Shown: positions 7,347-17,327 of the stretch, piece after piece
Layout of the letters: each line of letters starts with the position of its first letter
Numbering within the stretch: position 1 is the stretch's first letter
The notes under the pieces: generated by a model
What the model saw: only the letters and a program-made list of their open reading frames with translations
The model's database searches: none
Told to the model about the DNA's origin: nothing
Source of the DNA: Erythrobacter donghaensis
GTDB taxonomy: Bacteria; Pseudomonadota; Alphaproteobacteria; Sphingomonadales; Sphingomonadaceae
Assembly (NCBI RefSeq): GCF_001557325.1
Contig: NZ_LSJS01000079.1
Location: forward strand, 1-29,546
Direction: 5' to 3'
DNA: 29,546 bases
Program-made: the position numbers and the translations under genes

Positions 7347-9632
7347 TCATATGCCGTCCGAAAGTAGGGGGAGGCGGCGCAGGCGCAAGCCCGTGGCCGA
7401 ATAGAGCGCATTGGCGATGGCGGGCGGGGCGACCACCGCGCCGAGCTCGCCCGGATCGGCGGGCGCGGCGTCGCTGGCGATGAACTGCACCCGCATCTCG
7501 GGGCAATCGGCCAAGGTCGGCAGGCCGAGCGCCGCCTCGCCGGCCTCTTCGGGCAGCCCGCCGCGCAGCCGCACCGCATTGCCGAGCGCGATGCCGATGC
7601 CGAACACGAGGCCGCCCTCGATCTGCTGCTTGGCGATGTCGTGGTTGATGATCCGGCCGATATCGACCGCTGCCGACAGTCGCACCACGCGCACGCCCCC
7701 TTCGCCCTGCCGCGCGGTGGCGACACAGGCGATCCGGGCTGCATCCGTCCCCTCGCCGAGCCGGGCGCAGGCGAGGCCCTGCCCGCTCTGGTCGAGCCCC
7801 CCGTCCCACTCTGCCAACTGCGCCGCGCGCTGGAGACAGGCGGCGAGCCGCACGTCGCCCCCCAGCATCGACATGCGGAACGACAGCGGCTCGCGCTTCG
7901 ATTTGGCGGCGATCTCGTCGATGAAGCTCTCGATCGCGAAGATCGTCGGCCCCCAGGAATTGCCGCGCACCCGGCCGACCGGCAGGCCGATATCGGCGGG
8001 GATGTGCTCCACCATCACGGCCGGGATGGTGTAGGGCGGCAGCGCGCCTTGGAGCGCGAGCGGATCGGCCTCGCCCGCGGTGTTGCGCATCGCGGCCATG
8101 CTGGTGCGGCCCGCGAACAGGCGCTGGCCGAACTCGCGCATGGCGGGCGGCGTCGCCACCCGCACGCGCATCGCCTCGATCGCGCCGCCCGGGGTGCCGG
8201 GCGCGCCCTTGGCGAGCTGCGCGCCGAGCAGCATCCAGTAGGGCGCGCGGGGGCGGGCGCGGATCAGCTCGTCGCGGCGCGGCCAGACCAGCTGCACCGG
8301 GCGGCCCAATTCCTTGGCGATCAGCGCGATCTCGATGGCGTGATCGTGCTCGAGCCGCGCATCGAAGCTGCCGCCGGCGGGCATGGGATAGAGCGCGACA
8401 TCCTCGGTCGCGATGCCGATCGCGCGTGCGGCGGCGAGGCGGGCCTGTTCGGGGGCTTGCGCGGCGATCCACAGGTCGAGCCGCCCGTCCGCGAAGCGCG
8501 CGGTCGCGGTCGCGGTCTCGAGCGGGGCGGCATAGGCGGGCTCGACCTCGTAGCGCCGCCCGATATCGACCCGCTCGAGCGCCTCGCCCCCGAACCCGGT
8601 CTCGGCGATCACATGCGCCTCGCCCGCGGTCAGCAGCGTGTCGAGCCGCGCGGCGATGTCGGCGCTGTTGACGGGCGCGACGGTGCGGAAGCGGGGCTTC
8701 ATCGCGGCGAGCGCGGCCTCGGCGCTCCACCAGGTGTCGGCGGCGACCGCGAGCCAGCGCTTGCTCCGGACGACCCCCGCGATCCCCCGGATCCCGGCGG
8801 CGGCCTTGGTATCGAAGCTGTCGAGCTCGGAACCGTCGGCCGGGCCATGGCGGATCGAGGCGAACACCATGCCGGGCAGCCGCACGTCGCCCGCAAAGCG
8901 GTGCGAGCCGTCGACCTTCGATGGCAGGTCGATGCGCGGGTAGGCGGGGGCGGCGTCGACATCGGCGGGGAGCGGCTTTTCGCGCGGCGGCTCGGGCTTC
9001 AGCGGCGGGGGATCGGGCGGGGTGTAGCCTGCGGCCTCCTCGGCCAGTTCGCCGAAGCTGGCGCGGTTGGCGCCTTGGGTGACGAGCCCGTTCTCGACCT
9101 CGCATTCCTCCCAGGACACGCCCCAGCGCGCCGCGGCGGCCTGCGCGAGCATCGCGCGCGCGGCGGCGGCGGCCTCGCGGCAGGGCAATTCATAGGCGGC
9201 GAGCGACGTGCCGGCGGCGGTCGCGTTGAAGCGGTGCGACTGCGCGAAGCGGGTCGCCAGCAGCTCGTCGGTCGCGGGAGAGAGCCCGGCAAAGCTCGCG
9301 TCCCACAGCGCCATCCACTGCCTGGCCAGCGGGACATTGGCATAGGCGCCCGAGACCGGCGCGGGCTCGACCGCGATCTGCCGCCAGTCCGCCCCCAGTT
9401 CCTGCGCTATGACCTGCGGCAGGATGGTGGTGATCCCCTGCCCCATCTCGAGCTGCGGCACGGCGACCGTCACCACGCCGTCGGCGGCGATCTTGAGCCA
9501 GGCGCCGAACACATGCTCTGCCCGCGCGGCCACCAGCGGCGTGCGGTAGGTGCGCGGCAGCAGCCACCAGGCGATCACGAGGCCCCCGCCCGCCGCCGCG
9601 CCCGCCAGCAATCCGCGCCGCGAGACCTGCAT
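7347..9632 (-). CDS. Tat-exported molybdenum hydroxylase large subunit (IorB-like)
   Basis: 761 residues of the xanthine dehydrogenase family, closest in style to the beta subunit of isoquinoline 1-oxidoreductase and membrane-linked aldehyde dehydrogenases (COG1529). The N-terminus QVSRRGLLAGAAAGGG is a twin-arginine signal, so it is folded with its cofactor and exported. Then come an LEMGQGITTILPQVIAQELG block, an MPAGGSFDARLEHDHAIE block, a late EGGLVFGIGIALGNAV block, and PGELG with Glu729 in the place of the catalytic Glu. Molybdopterin cytosine dinucleotide would be the cofactor. The expected small [2Fe-2S] partner (IorA) is not beside it. It starts 4 bases after the mrp stop, so the two are probably co-transcribed; Mrp, an Fe-S carrier, is an interesting neighbour. 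Substrate unknown. Confidence 0.85.
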   Translation of the reverse strand: MQVSRRGLLAGAAAGGGLVIAWWLLPRTYRTPLVAARAEHVFGAWLKIAADGVVTVAVPQLEMGQGITTILPQVIAQELGADWRQIAVEPAPVSGAYANVPLARQWMALWDASFAGLSPATDELLATRFAQSHRFNATAAGTSLAAYELPCREAAAAARAMLAQAAAARWGVSWEECEVENGLVTQGANRASFGELAEEAAGYTPPDPPPLKPEPPREKPLPADVDAAPAYPRIDLPSKVDGSHRFAGDVRLPGMVFASIRHGPADGSELDSFDTKAAAGIRGIAGVVRSKRWLAVAADTWWSAEAALAAMKPRFRTVAPVNSADIAARLDTLLTAGEAHVIAETGFGGEALERVDIGRRYEVEPAYAAPLETATATARFADGRLDLWIAAQAPEQARLAAARAIGIATEDVALYPMPAGGSFDARLEHDHAIEIALIAKELGRPVQLVWPRRDELIRARPRAPYWMLLGAQLAKGAPGTPGGAIEAMRVRVATPPAMREFGQRLFAGRTSMAAMRNTAGEADPLALQGALPPYTIPAVMVEHIPADIGLPVGRVRGNSWGPTIFAIESFIDEIAAKSKREPLSFRMSMLGGDVRLAACLQRAAQLAEWDGGLDQSGQGLACARLGEGTDAARIACVATARQGEGGVRVVRLSAAVDIGRIINHDIAKQQIEGGLVFGIGIALGNAVRLRGGLPEEAGEAALGLPTLADCPEMRVQFIASDAAPADPGELGAVVAPPAIANALYSATGLRLRRLPLLSDGI

Positions 9633-9636
9633 CTGC

Positions 9637-10644
9637 CTAGAGCTTCCCCGTATCCAGCCAGCGGGCGAGCTTTTCGGCGATGGCGCGGAAGGGCTCCGCC
9701 GTCTCGTCCTCGCCGGCGGCCGGGGGCTCGCCCTTGTCGCCCGCCATGCGCGTCGCCAGCGTCAGCGGGACGCGGCCCAGGAAGGGGATTTCGAGCGCGG
9801 CGGCGAAGCGCTCCACCCCGCCCGAGCCGAAGGGATCGCTGACCTCGCCGCAATGCGGGCAGGCATAGCCCGCCATGTTCTCGACGAGGCCGATGATCGG
9901 CACCTCGCCCTGTTCGAACAATTGCCCGGCGCGCGCGGCGTCGATCAGCGCGAGGTCCTGCGGGGTCGAGACCAGCACCGCGCCATCGGGCTTGTGCGCC
10001 GATAGCATCGAGAGCTGCACGTCGCCCGTCCCCGGCGGCAGGTCGACCAGCAGCAGGTCGGTCTCGCCCCAGTCTGCCTCGACCAGCTGGCCGAGCGCCT
10101 TGCCGGTCATCGGCCCGCGCCACGCCAGCGCCTTGCCAGGGGCGACAATATGGCCCATCGAAAGCACCTTGACGCCGTAGGGGCTGTCGATGGCGACCAG
10201 CTGCGAACCATCGGGGGTGGCGGCGGGCTTGAGCCCCTCGGTCTTCAGCAGCTTGGGCTGCGAGGGGCCGTAGATGTCGCCGTCGATCACGCCGACACGG
10301 CGGCCCATCTTCGCCAGCGCGACTGCGAGATTGGTGGTGAGCGTCGACTTGCCGACCCCGCCCTTGCCGCTTCCCACCGCGATCAACCGGCGGCGGCGGC
10401 GTTCGCCGGTCAGCGCGATGCGCACCTCGGCGATTTCGGGGAGCGGGGATAGCGCGGCGGTGATCTCGGCCTCGAGCGCCTTCCGCCCCGCGTCAGCCAG
10501 ATCGCCCGCCTCGGCGACGATCACCGCGCGGCCCGCAACGATCCGCGCCGAGCGCAGGCGATGGTTGATTTCGGGGCTCAGCGCGGCGCGGATCAGCGCC
10601 TCTTCGGCTTGCGGCTGGCGGGGTGGATTGTCCGACTTGCTCAT
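9637..10644 (-). CDS. mrp: Mrp/NBP35-type iron-sulfur carrier ATPase (ApbC)
   Basis: 335 residues. Deviant Walker A GSGKGGVGKST at 91-101, the DGDIYGPSQPK switch segment, DLPPGTGD, and a C-terminal YACPHCG with Cys262 and Cys265. That CxxC bridges a [4Fe-4S] cluster in the dimer of this family. The N-terminal ~80 residues are a shortened DUF59/MIP18-like domain. It holds and passes Fe-S clusters to apo-proteins in the cytoplasm. ATG at 10644. It is divergent from hflK, an arrangement I recall from other alphaproteobacteria, and is followed within 4 bases by the IorB-like gene. Confidence 0.93.
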   Translation of the reverse strand: MSKSDNPPRQPQAEEALIRAALSPEINHRLRSARIVAGRAVIVAEAGDLADAGRKALEAEITAALSPLPEIAEVRIALTGERRRRRLIAVGSGKGGVGKSTLTTNLAVALAKMGRRVGVIDGDIYGPSQPKLLKTEGLKPAATPDGSQLVAIDSPYGVKVLSMGHIVAPGKALAWRGPMTGKALGQLVEADWGETDLLLVDLPPGTGDVQLSMLSAHKPDGAVLVSTPQDLALIDAARAGQLFEQGEVPIIGLVENMAGYACPHCGEVSDPFGSGGVERFAAALEIPFLGRVPLTLATRMAGDKGEPPAAGEDETAEPFRAIAEKLARWLDTGKL

Positions 10645-10707
10645 GACGCGACGCCTCTAACACCAAAATCACGCAGCGAACCCCTGTTTTTCGCCGGAAC
10701 CCGTGCC

Positions 10708-10713
10708 TATAAA
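10708..10713 (+). promoter_or_regulatory. Candidate -10 box for hflK
   Basis: TATAAA lies in the 75-base gap between mrp and hflK. If it is a -10, transcription would begin at about 10720, exactly on the first possible hflK ATG. That would make a leaderless message, or point to one of the later starts. The -35 region is poor. Low confidence. Confidence 0.3.
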
Positions 10714-10719
10714 CAGCTC

Positions 10720-11889
10720 ATGCAGAGAATGGACGGCTGGAGAGAACGCCTTGGCGCCGGGCTTAAGGGCCTTGCCATGGCCGGCAAGAACCCCTGGGGC
10801 GGTTCGGGCGATGACGGTTCGTCGGGCGATGACGGCGCCGGCAGCAACGGCGGCGGCGGCGGTGAAAGCTCCGGCCCGCGCAACCCGTGGCTCCCCGGCG
10901 GGGGCGAACCGGGCAAGCGCCGCTCGGCCAGCATCGAGGACATCTTCAAGAGCCGCGGCCCCGAAGGCCCGCGCCGCGCGGGCGGCGGCGGCGGCGGAGC
11001 GGGCGGCCCCGGCTTCCGCTTCCCCGAACGCCCAGACGGCAAGAGCTGGGTTCCGGTGATCCTCGGCGGCGTCGCGCTGGTGTGGGTGGGGGTGACGAGC
11101 TTCCACTTCATCCAGCCGGGCGAACAGGCGGTGGTGACGTGGCTCGGCGGCAAGTATTCGGGCACGCTCGATTCCGGCCTTCAGCCCACCCTGCCCTGGC
11201 CGATCCAGATGGTCGAGAAGGAAAACGTGACGCAGGTGCGCCTCGAGGAGGTGCCCGGCACCAAGACCGAAAAGCTGATCCTGACCGGCGACCAGAACCT
11301 CGTGGATCTGAGCTACCTGATCCGCTGGAACATCTCGGACCTCACGCTCTTCAAGTACCAGCTCAACGATCCGCGCAACGCGCTGCTCGAGATCGGCGAG
11401 GCGGCGATGCGCGCGGCGGTGGCGCGGCAGGATCTCGACTCCGTGCTGACCGGTGCGGGCCGGGCGGAGATCGAGCAGGACGTGCGCACCGCGATGCAGG
11501 CGCGGCTCGATGCCTATCGCTCCGGGATCAGCGTGCAGGGGATCGAAATCAACAAGGTCGACCCGCCGAGCCGGGTGGAAGAGGCGTTCAAGGACGTCTC
11601 GAGCGCGCAGCAGGACGCCGACGCCAACATCAACCGCGCCCGCGCGGTGGCGCAGCAGGTGCTCGCCCGCGCGCAGGGCGATGCGAGCGAGTTCAACGAC
11701 ATCTACGAGGAATACAAGCTCGCGCCCGAAGTGACGCGCCGCCGCCTCTATTACGAGACCATGGAACAGATCCTGGCGAAGACCGACAAGACCATCGTCG
11801 AATCCGGCAATGTCACGCCCTACCTGCCGCTCCCCGAGCTGAAGCGCCGGGCGCAGGAAGCACCGCCATCCTCGCAGCAGGGGCAGTAA
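10720..11889 (+). CDS. hflK: HflK, SPFH-family partner of the FtsH protease
   Basis: About 389 residues. The N-terminal ~100 are Gly/Ser/Asp-rich low complexity with the AGKNPWGG and RNPWLPGGG patches usual for HflK. One membrane segment lies at about 110-130 (WVPVILGGVALVWVGV). The SPFH/band-7 domain follows (FIQPGEQAVVTWLGGKY, then PWPIQMVEKENV), then the coiled region after KVDPPSRVEEAF with its Ala/Arg/Gln heptads. HflK and HflC form a periplasm-facing cage that holds FtsH. Three in-frame ATGs (10720, 10729, 10777) could be the start and none has a strong ribosome site. It lies 4 bases before hflC, so they form one operon. Confidence 0.93.
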   Translation: MQRMDGWRERLGAGLKGLAMAGKNPWGGSGDDGSSGDDGAGSNGGGGGESSGPRNPWLPGGGEPGKRRSASIEDIFKSRGPEGPRRAGGGGGGAGGPGFRFPERPDGKSWVPVILGGVALVWVGVTSFHFIQPGEQAVVTWLGGKYSGTLDSGLQPTLPWPIQMVEKENVTQVRLEEVPGTKTEKLILTGDQNLVDLSYLIRWNISDLTLFKYQLNDPRNALLEIGEAAMRAAVARQDLDSVLTGAGRAEIEQDVRTAMQARLDAYRSGISVQGIEINKVDPPSRVEEAFKDVSSAQQDADANINRARAVAQQVLARAQGDASEFNDIYEEYKLAPEVTRRRLYYETMEQILAKTDKTIVESGNVTPYLPLPELKRRAQEAPPSSQQGQ

Positions 11890-11893
11890 GGTC

Positions 11894-12739
11894 ATGAACG
11901 GCATTCTCCAGAACCCTCGCAACATCGTCATCGCGCTGGTCGCGCTGGCGGTGGCGGTGATCGCCAGCGTGGTGATCGTCCCCGAAACCCATCAGGCGGT
12001 GGTGATCCGCACCGGCAACCCGGTGCGTGTCATCAACCAGTTCCGCCCGGAAGTGCCCTACGGCTCGACCGGTGCCGGGATCGCGCCGCGTATCCCCTTC
12101 ATCGAGGAAGTGCGGTTCATCGACCGCCGCGTGCTCGATATCGACATGGAGCGCACCCAGGTGCTCTCCAAGGACCAGCAGCGCCTGCAGGTCGATGCCT
12201 ATGCCCGGTACCGCATCATCGATCCGGTGCGGCTGGTCGAGAAGGCCGGGACCGAACGCCAGCTCGAGGCGCAGCTGCTGCCGATCCTCACCTCGGTGCT
12301 GCGCCAGGAGCTCGGACGCATCCCGTTCTCGGCGTTGATCAATGCCGAACGCGGGACGGCGATGACCAACATCACCAAGACACTGGACACCCAGGCGCGT
12401 AACTACGGCGCGCAGGTGCTCGACGTGCGGATCAAGGCCGCCGACCTGCCCGAGGGCAGCCCGCTCGATGCCGCCTTCACCCGGATGGAGACCGACCGCC
12501 AGGAACAGGCCGCCACGATCCGCGCCGCCGGCCAGCGCGACGCGCAGATCATCCGCGCCGAAGCCAGCGCGCAGGCCGCCAAGATCTATGCCGATGCTTA
12601 TGGGAAAGACCCGAAGTTCTACGACTTCTACCGCGCGATGCAGAGCTACCGCTCGACCTTCCTTGCCGGGGAAGGGCAGAGCACCATGGTGCTGTCGGAC
12701 GACAGCGAATATTTCCGCCAGTTCAAGGGGCAACCCTAG
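11894..12739 (+). CDS. hflC: HflC, SPFH-family partner of HflK
   Basis: 281 residues. An N-terminal membrane anchor at about 10-29 (IVIALVALAVAVIASVVIV) is followed by the SPFH domain (ETHQAVVIRTGNPVRVI, then FIEEVRFIDRRVLDIDMER) and the LDVRIKAADLPEGSPLDAAF segment. The YRAMQSYR segment near the end is typical of HflC. It joins HflK in the inner-membrane complex that limits FtsH. ATG at 11894 is preceded by TAAGG, which includes the hflK stop. About 177 bases separate it from degP, on the same strand. Confidence 0.94.
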   Translation: MNGILQNPRNIVIALVALAVAVIASVVIVPETHQAVVIRTGNPVRVINQFRPEVPYGSTGAGIAPRIPFIEEVRFIDRRVLDIDMERTQVLSKDQQRLQVDAYARYRIIDPVRLVEKAGTERQLEAQLLPILTSVLRQELGRIPFSALINAERGTAMTNITKTLDTQARNYGAQVLDVRIKAADLPEGSPLDAAFTRMETDRQEQAATIRAAGQRDAQIIRAEASAQAAKIYADAYGKDPKFYDFYRAMQSYRSTFLAGEGQSTMVLSDDSEYFRQFKGQP

Positions 12740-12822
12740 GCATTCGACCAAGCGCAGACGCACGGCGATGGATGCGCTAAGCATTCAATCGGCGTTCAGC
12801 CGCAACAGACGCATTTGGGGCC

Positions 12823-12844
12823 GCCGCCCCGGCGACGGGGCGGC
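12823..12844. other. GC-rich hairpin after hflC
   Basis: Perfect 8-bp stem GCCGCCCC (12823-12830) and GGGGCGGC (12837-12844) around a 6-base loop, about 85 bases after the hflC stop and before degP. There is no T-tract, so at most a weak or factor-aided terminator or an mRNA 3'-end stabiliser. It may separate hflKC from degP expression. Confidence 0.4.
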
Positions 12845-12863
12845 CTCCCGCACGAGGGTTTCA

Positions 12864-12889
12864 GGAACGGCGCGGTAACCTTGCGCATT
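12864..12889 (+). promoter_or_regulatory. Possible EcfG-type stress promoter for degP
   Basis: GGAAC at 12864-12868, a 17-base spacer, then CATT at 12886-12889. The alphaproteobacterial general stress sigma factor EcfG prefers GGAAC-N16-17-CGTT, so this is one mismatch away. It sits about 28 bases before the degP start, close but possible. Only a sequence resemblance. Confidence 0.25.
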
Positions 12890-12916
12890 TCCGCAAAGGA
12901 TAAGGACCAAGAGGAC

Positions 12917-14458
<1,542 letters not shown>

Positions 14459-14490
14459 TCCGCGCCGGCCTCTGCAAGGCCAGGACAATG

Positions 14491-14524
14491 AAAAAGGCGC
14501 CGGGAGCCAACCCGGCGCCTTTTT
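14491..14524. terminator. Bidirectional intrinsic terminator between degP and the PBP gene
   Basis: A perfect 14-bp stem, AAAAAGGCGCCGGG (14491-14504) and its complement (14511-14524), around a 6-base loop. It gives a T-run on either strand. It stands 33 bases after the degP stop and 29 bases beyond the PBP stop, so it serves both convergent genes. Confidence 0.95.
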
Positions 14525-14552
14525 TCTTGGTTCTGCCTCTCGGCCCCCGGCC

Positions 14553-16709
14553 CTATTGCGGCGGCGCCTGCGGCTGTGGGGGCGGCTGGGCCGGGCGGCG
14601 CGGCGGACGCTGGTTCTGCGGCAGGCTGCCGCCAGTCGCCTCCTCGAGGAAATCGCGGCTGGCCGCGGGCGGCGCATCGGGGTCGGCCTCGGGTGTCAGC
14701 GAGGGATCGCGCCGGCCGGGCTGCACCAGATTGCCCTGTTCGTCGATGTAGTAATAATCCTCGGGCTCGCCGAACAGCGCCTCCTGATCGGGTTCGAGCT
14801 GCCATTCGGGCTCCTCGAGCGTCACCTCGAATTCCTCGACCGGGCGATCCTTGACCGCATAGCGCATGTAGGCGGCAAAGGCCTGCGCCGGGGCGCGCCC
14901 GCCCTGGAGCCCCGCGACCGCCTTGGCATCGTCGCGGCCCATCCACACGCCGGTCGTCACCCCGCTGGAGAAGCCGATGAACCAGCCGTCCTTGTTCGAC
15001 GAGGTGGTGCCGGTCTTGCCCGCCACCGGCCGCCCGATATCGGCCGCGCGGCCGGTGCCGGTCTGGACCGCCGCCTGGAGCAGATCGGTGATCCCTTTGG
15101 CCACGTGGTCGGGCACGGCGGGCGACTGGCGCTGCGCCTCGCGGCGGTAGAGCACCTCGCCGCTCGCGCCGGTCACCTTGGTGATGCCATAGGGCTCGAC
15201 CGGCGTGCCCTTGGCGGCGATCCCGGCGAAGGCCTGGGTCATCTCGATCACCCGCATCTCCGAGGAGCCCAGCACCATCGAGGGGAAGGTGTCGATCTTG
15301 GAATTGATCCCGAAGCGCCGCGCCATCGAGGCGACCGTGCCGAAGCCCACCTCGTTGCCGAGCTGCGCCGCGACGGTGTTGATCGAATAGGCAAAGGCGG
15401 TGCGCAGGTCGGTCTCGCCGACATTGCGCCCGTTCGAGTTGCGCGGGCTCCACCCGTCGATGGTGACGGGGGTGTCGACCACCTTGTCTTCGGGCACGTA
15501 ACCCGCCTCGAGCGCGGCGAGGTAGACGAACAGCTTCCACGCCGATCCCGGCTGGCGCATCGCGGCGGTGGCGCGGTTGTAGTTGCTGGCGACGTAATCC
15601 GTCCCGCCCACCATCGCGAGGATCGCCCCGTCACGGTCGAGGCTGACCAGCGCGCCCTGCGCCCCCTTGGGGGTGTTCGCCTCGATCGCCGCGGTGGCGG
15701 CGCGCTGCATGCCGATGTCGAGCGTGGTCCACACCTCGATCGGCTCGTAGGTTTCGGGCAGGATGATATCGAGCTGCGGCAGCACCCAGTCGGTGAAATA
15801 GCGCACCGAGTTCTGCCCGGCGTCCTGCTTCAATTGCACCGCGCTGACATCGACCTGCGCCTGATCGGGGGTGATGTAGCCCTGCTCGCGCATCAGGCCG
15901 AGCACCACCTTGGCGCGGTCGACCGCGGCCTGCACGTCGGCGGTGGGCGAATAGGAGCTGGGCGCCTTCACAAGGCCCGCAATGATCGCCGCCTCGCCCA
16001 CGCTGAGCTCGGTCGCGGGGTGGCTGAAGAACTTGCGGGAGGCAGAATCGATCCCGTAGGCGCCGCCGCCGAAATAGACCTTGTTGAGGTAGAGCTCGAG
16101 GATCTGCTCCTTGGTGAACTTCCACTCGAGCGCCATCGCCAGCACCGCCTCGCGCGCCTTGCGATCCAGGGAGCGGTTGTTGTTGAGGAACAGGTTCCTC
16201 GCCAGCTGCTGGCTGATCGTCGAGGTGCCGCCGAGCCGCTCGCGGCTGCCGGTCACGCTCTCGATCAGCGCGCCGGTAAGGCGCACCGGATCGACCCCGA
16301 AGTGCGAGCGGAAGCGCTTGTCCTCGACCGCGATCATCGCGTTGGTCATGTTGTCGGGAATGTTTTCGTAAGTCAGCCATTCGCCGAAGCTCGGCCCGAT
16401 CTCGACCAGCTCGCGCCCGTCGCGCGCGCGCACGAGGATGGTCTGGCCCGGCTGGGTCGCCTTGAGGGTCGCGTAGTCGGGGAGCGAGGAGGCGGCAAAG
16501 CCGACCGCGAAGCCGAGGAACACCAGCGCCAGCATCGCGAGCGCGCCGCCCCAGACGAACAGGCGCCTCAGCCACACCCGCCAGCGCGGGGGCGGGGTGC
16601 CGGCGCCTGTGCCTTTCGGACCGGGGGCAGGCGCCCGCGAGCGCTCCGCCGCCCCCCGGCGCTTACCGCGCGCGCCCTTGTTCTGCAACTCGTCACCCCT
16701 TCTCGACAT
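14553..16709 (-). CDS. Class A penicillin-binding protein (bifunctional, PBP1A family)
   Basis: 718 residues. A basic cytoplasmic tail is followed by one membrane segment at about 51-72. The GT51 glycosyltransferase has EDKRFRSHFG with catalytic Glu129, GGTSTISQQLARNLFL, and KAREAVLAMALEWKFTKEQI. The transpeptidase has SAWK with Ser389 and Lys392, SIN at 442-444, and KTG at 565-567. Together they polymerise lipid II and cross-link peptidoglycan. The link between domains is short, with no room for the OB insertion of E. coli PBP1A. The C-terminal ~35 residues are Pro/Gln-rich and look disordered. ATG at 16709. It is convergent with degP and 138 bases downstream of msrB on the same strand. Confidence 0.94.
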   Translation of the reverse strand: MSRRGDELQNKGARGKRRGAAERSRAPAPGPKGTGAGTPPPRWRVWLRRLFVWGGALAMLALVFLGFAVGFAASSLPDYATLKATQPGQTILVRARDGRELVEIGPSFGEWLTYENIPDNMTNAMIAVEDKRFRSHFGVDPVRLTGALIESVTGSRERLGGTSTISQQLARNLFLNNNRSLDRKAREAVLAMALEWKFTKEQILELYLNKVYFGGGAYGIDSASRKFFSHPATELSVGEAAIIAGLVKAPSSYSPTADVQAAVDRAKVVLGLMREQGYITPDQAQVDVSAVQLKQDAGQNSVRYFTDWVLPQLDIILPETYEPIEVWTTLDIGMQRAATAAIEANTPKGAQGALVSLDRDGAILAMVGGTDYVASNYNRATAAMRQPGSAWKLFVYLAALEAGYVPEDKVVDTPVTIDGWSPRNSNGRNVGETDLRTAFAYSINTVAAQLGNEVGFGTVASMARRFGINSKIDTFPSMVLGSSEMRVIEMTQAFAGIAAKGTPVEPYGITKVTGASGEVLYRREAQRQSPAVPDHVAKGITDLLQAAVQTGTGRAADIGRPVAGKTGTTSSNKDGWFIGFSSGVTTGVWMGRDDAKAVAGLQGGRAPAQAFAAYMRYAVKDRPVEEFEVTLEEPEWQLEPDQEALFGEPEDYYYIDEQGNLVQPGRRDPSLTPEADPDAPPAASRDFLEEATGGSLPQNQRPPRRPAQPPPQPQAPPQ

Positions 16710-16847
16710 GCCTCAGCCCACCTGATGCCGCGCCGAAAGGACACGGCGCGCAAAGCGGCCCCCTGCATAGGCAGGTTGTAACCGGGAATGAACCCGGGTT
16801 TGCGCAGGCTTCCCCGATACTCGGGGCGCATCGCCGCAGCGCGCCGC

Positions 16848-17255
16848 TCACCCCTGGTGCGGCGTGAAGACCAGCGCGGCCGAATTGATGCAGTAGCGCA
16901 GGCCTCCCTGCTCGGGCGGGCCGTCGGGGAAGACGTGGCCGAGATGCCCGCCGCACTTGCCGCAGCGCACCTCGGTGCGGATCATGCCGTAGGTGGTGTC
17001 GCGGTGCTCCTCGATCACTTCCTCGGTCGAAGGCTTGGTGAAGGCGGGCCAGCCGCAACCGCTGTTGTACTTGGCGGTCGAGTAGAACAGCTGCGTCCCG
17101 CAGGCGGCGCAGTGATATTCGCCCTCGTCGTAGAACTTGTCGTATTCGCCGGTGAAGGCGCGCTCGGTGCCGGCCTCGCGCAGGATGTGATACTGCATCG
17201 GGGTGAGCTTCGCCCGCCATTCGGCGTCGGTCAGGCTGCGGGGATCGTCGGTCAT
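16848..17255 (-). CDS. msrB: Peptide-methionine (R)-S-oxide reductase MsrB
   Basis: 135 residues. Reduces the R epimer of methionine sulfoxide, complementing MsrA. Two zinc-binding CxxC pairs, Cys49/Cys52 (HCAACG) and Cys98/Cys101 ([13 protein letters not shown]), and the nucleophile Cys122 in RYCINSAAL. Cys67 in NSGCGWPAF is at the resolving position of the two-cysteine subtype. No signal peptide. ATG at 17255 with GAGAGG about 9 bases before it. It has its own candidate promoter and operator just upstream, so it may be expressed apart from fzlA. Confidence 0.96.
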   Translation of the reverse strand: MTDDPRSLTDAEWRAKLTPMQYHILREAGTERAFTGEYDKFYDEGEYHCAACGTQLFYSTAKYNSGCGWPAFTKPSTEEVIEEHRDTTYGMIRTEVRCGKCGGHLGHVFPDGPPEQGGLRYCINSAALVFTPHQG

Positions 17256-17270
17256 GGGGATACCTCTCTC

Positions 17271-17308
17271 ATTGGCGCCAATATCGGGCCGAGAGTGGCA
17301 TTACGCAA
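17271..17308 (-). promoter_or_regulatory. msrB: Candidate msrB promoter with a palindromic operator
   Basis: On the minus strand TTGCGT (17303-17308), a 17-base spacer and GATATT (17280-17285) form a plausible promoter. A perfect 12-base palindrome ATTGGCGCCAAT (17271-17282) overlaps the -10 and the expected start site at about 17273, where a repressor would block transcription. The regulator is unknown. Confidence 0.45.
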
Positions 17309-17327
17309 GCGACGTGGCTTTCGTTAC

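Noticed and set aside
4697..7483. A 928-codon open frame on the plus strand across the P450 and ferrochelatase genes
   Set aside because: It is the antisense shadow of two genes with full sets of catalytic motifs. GC-rich codon use leaves few stops on the other strand, and its product has no recognisable domain.
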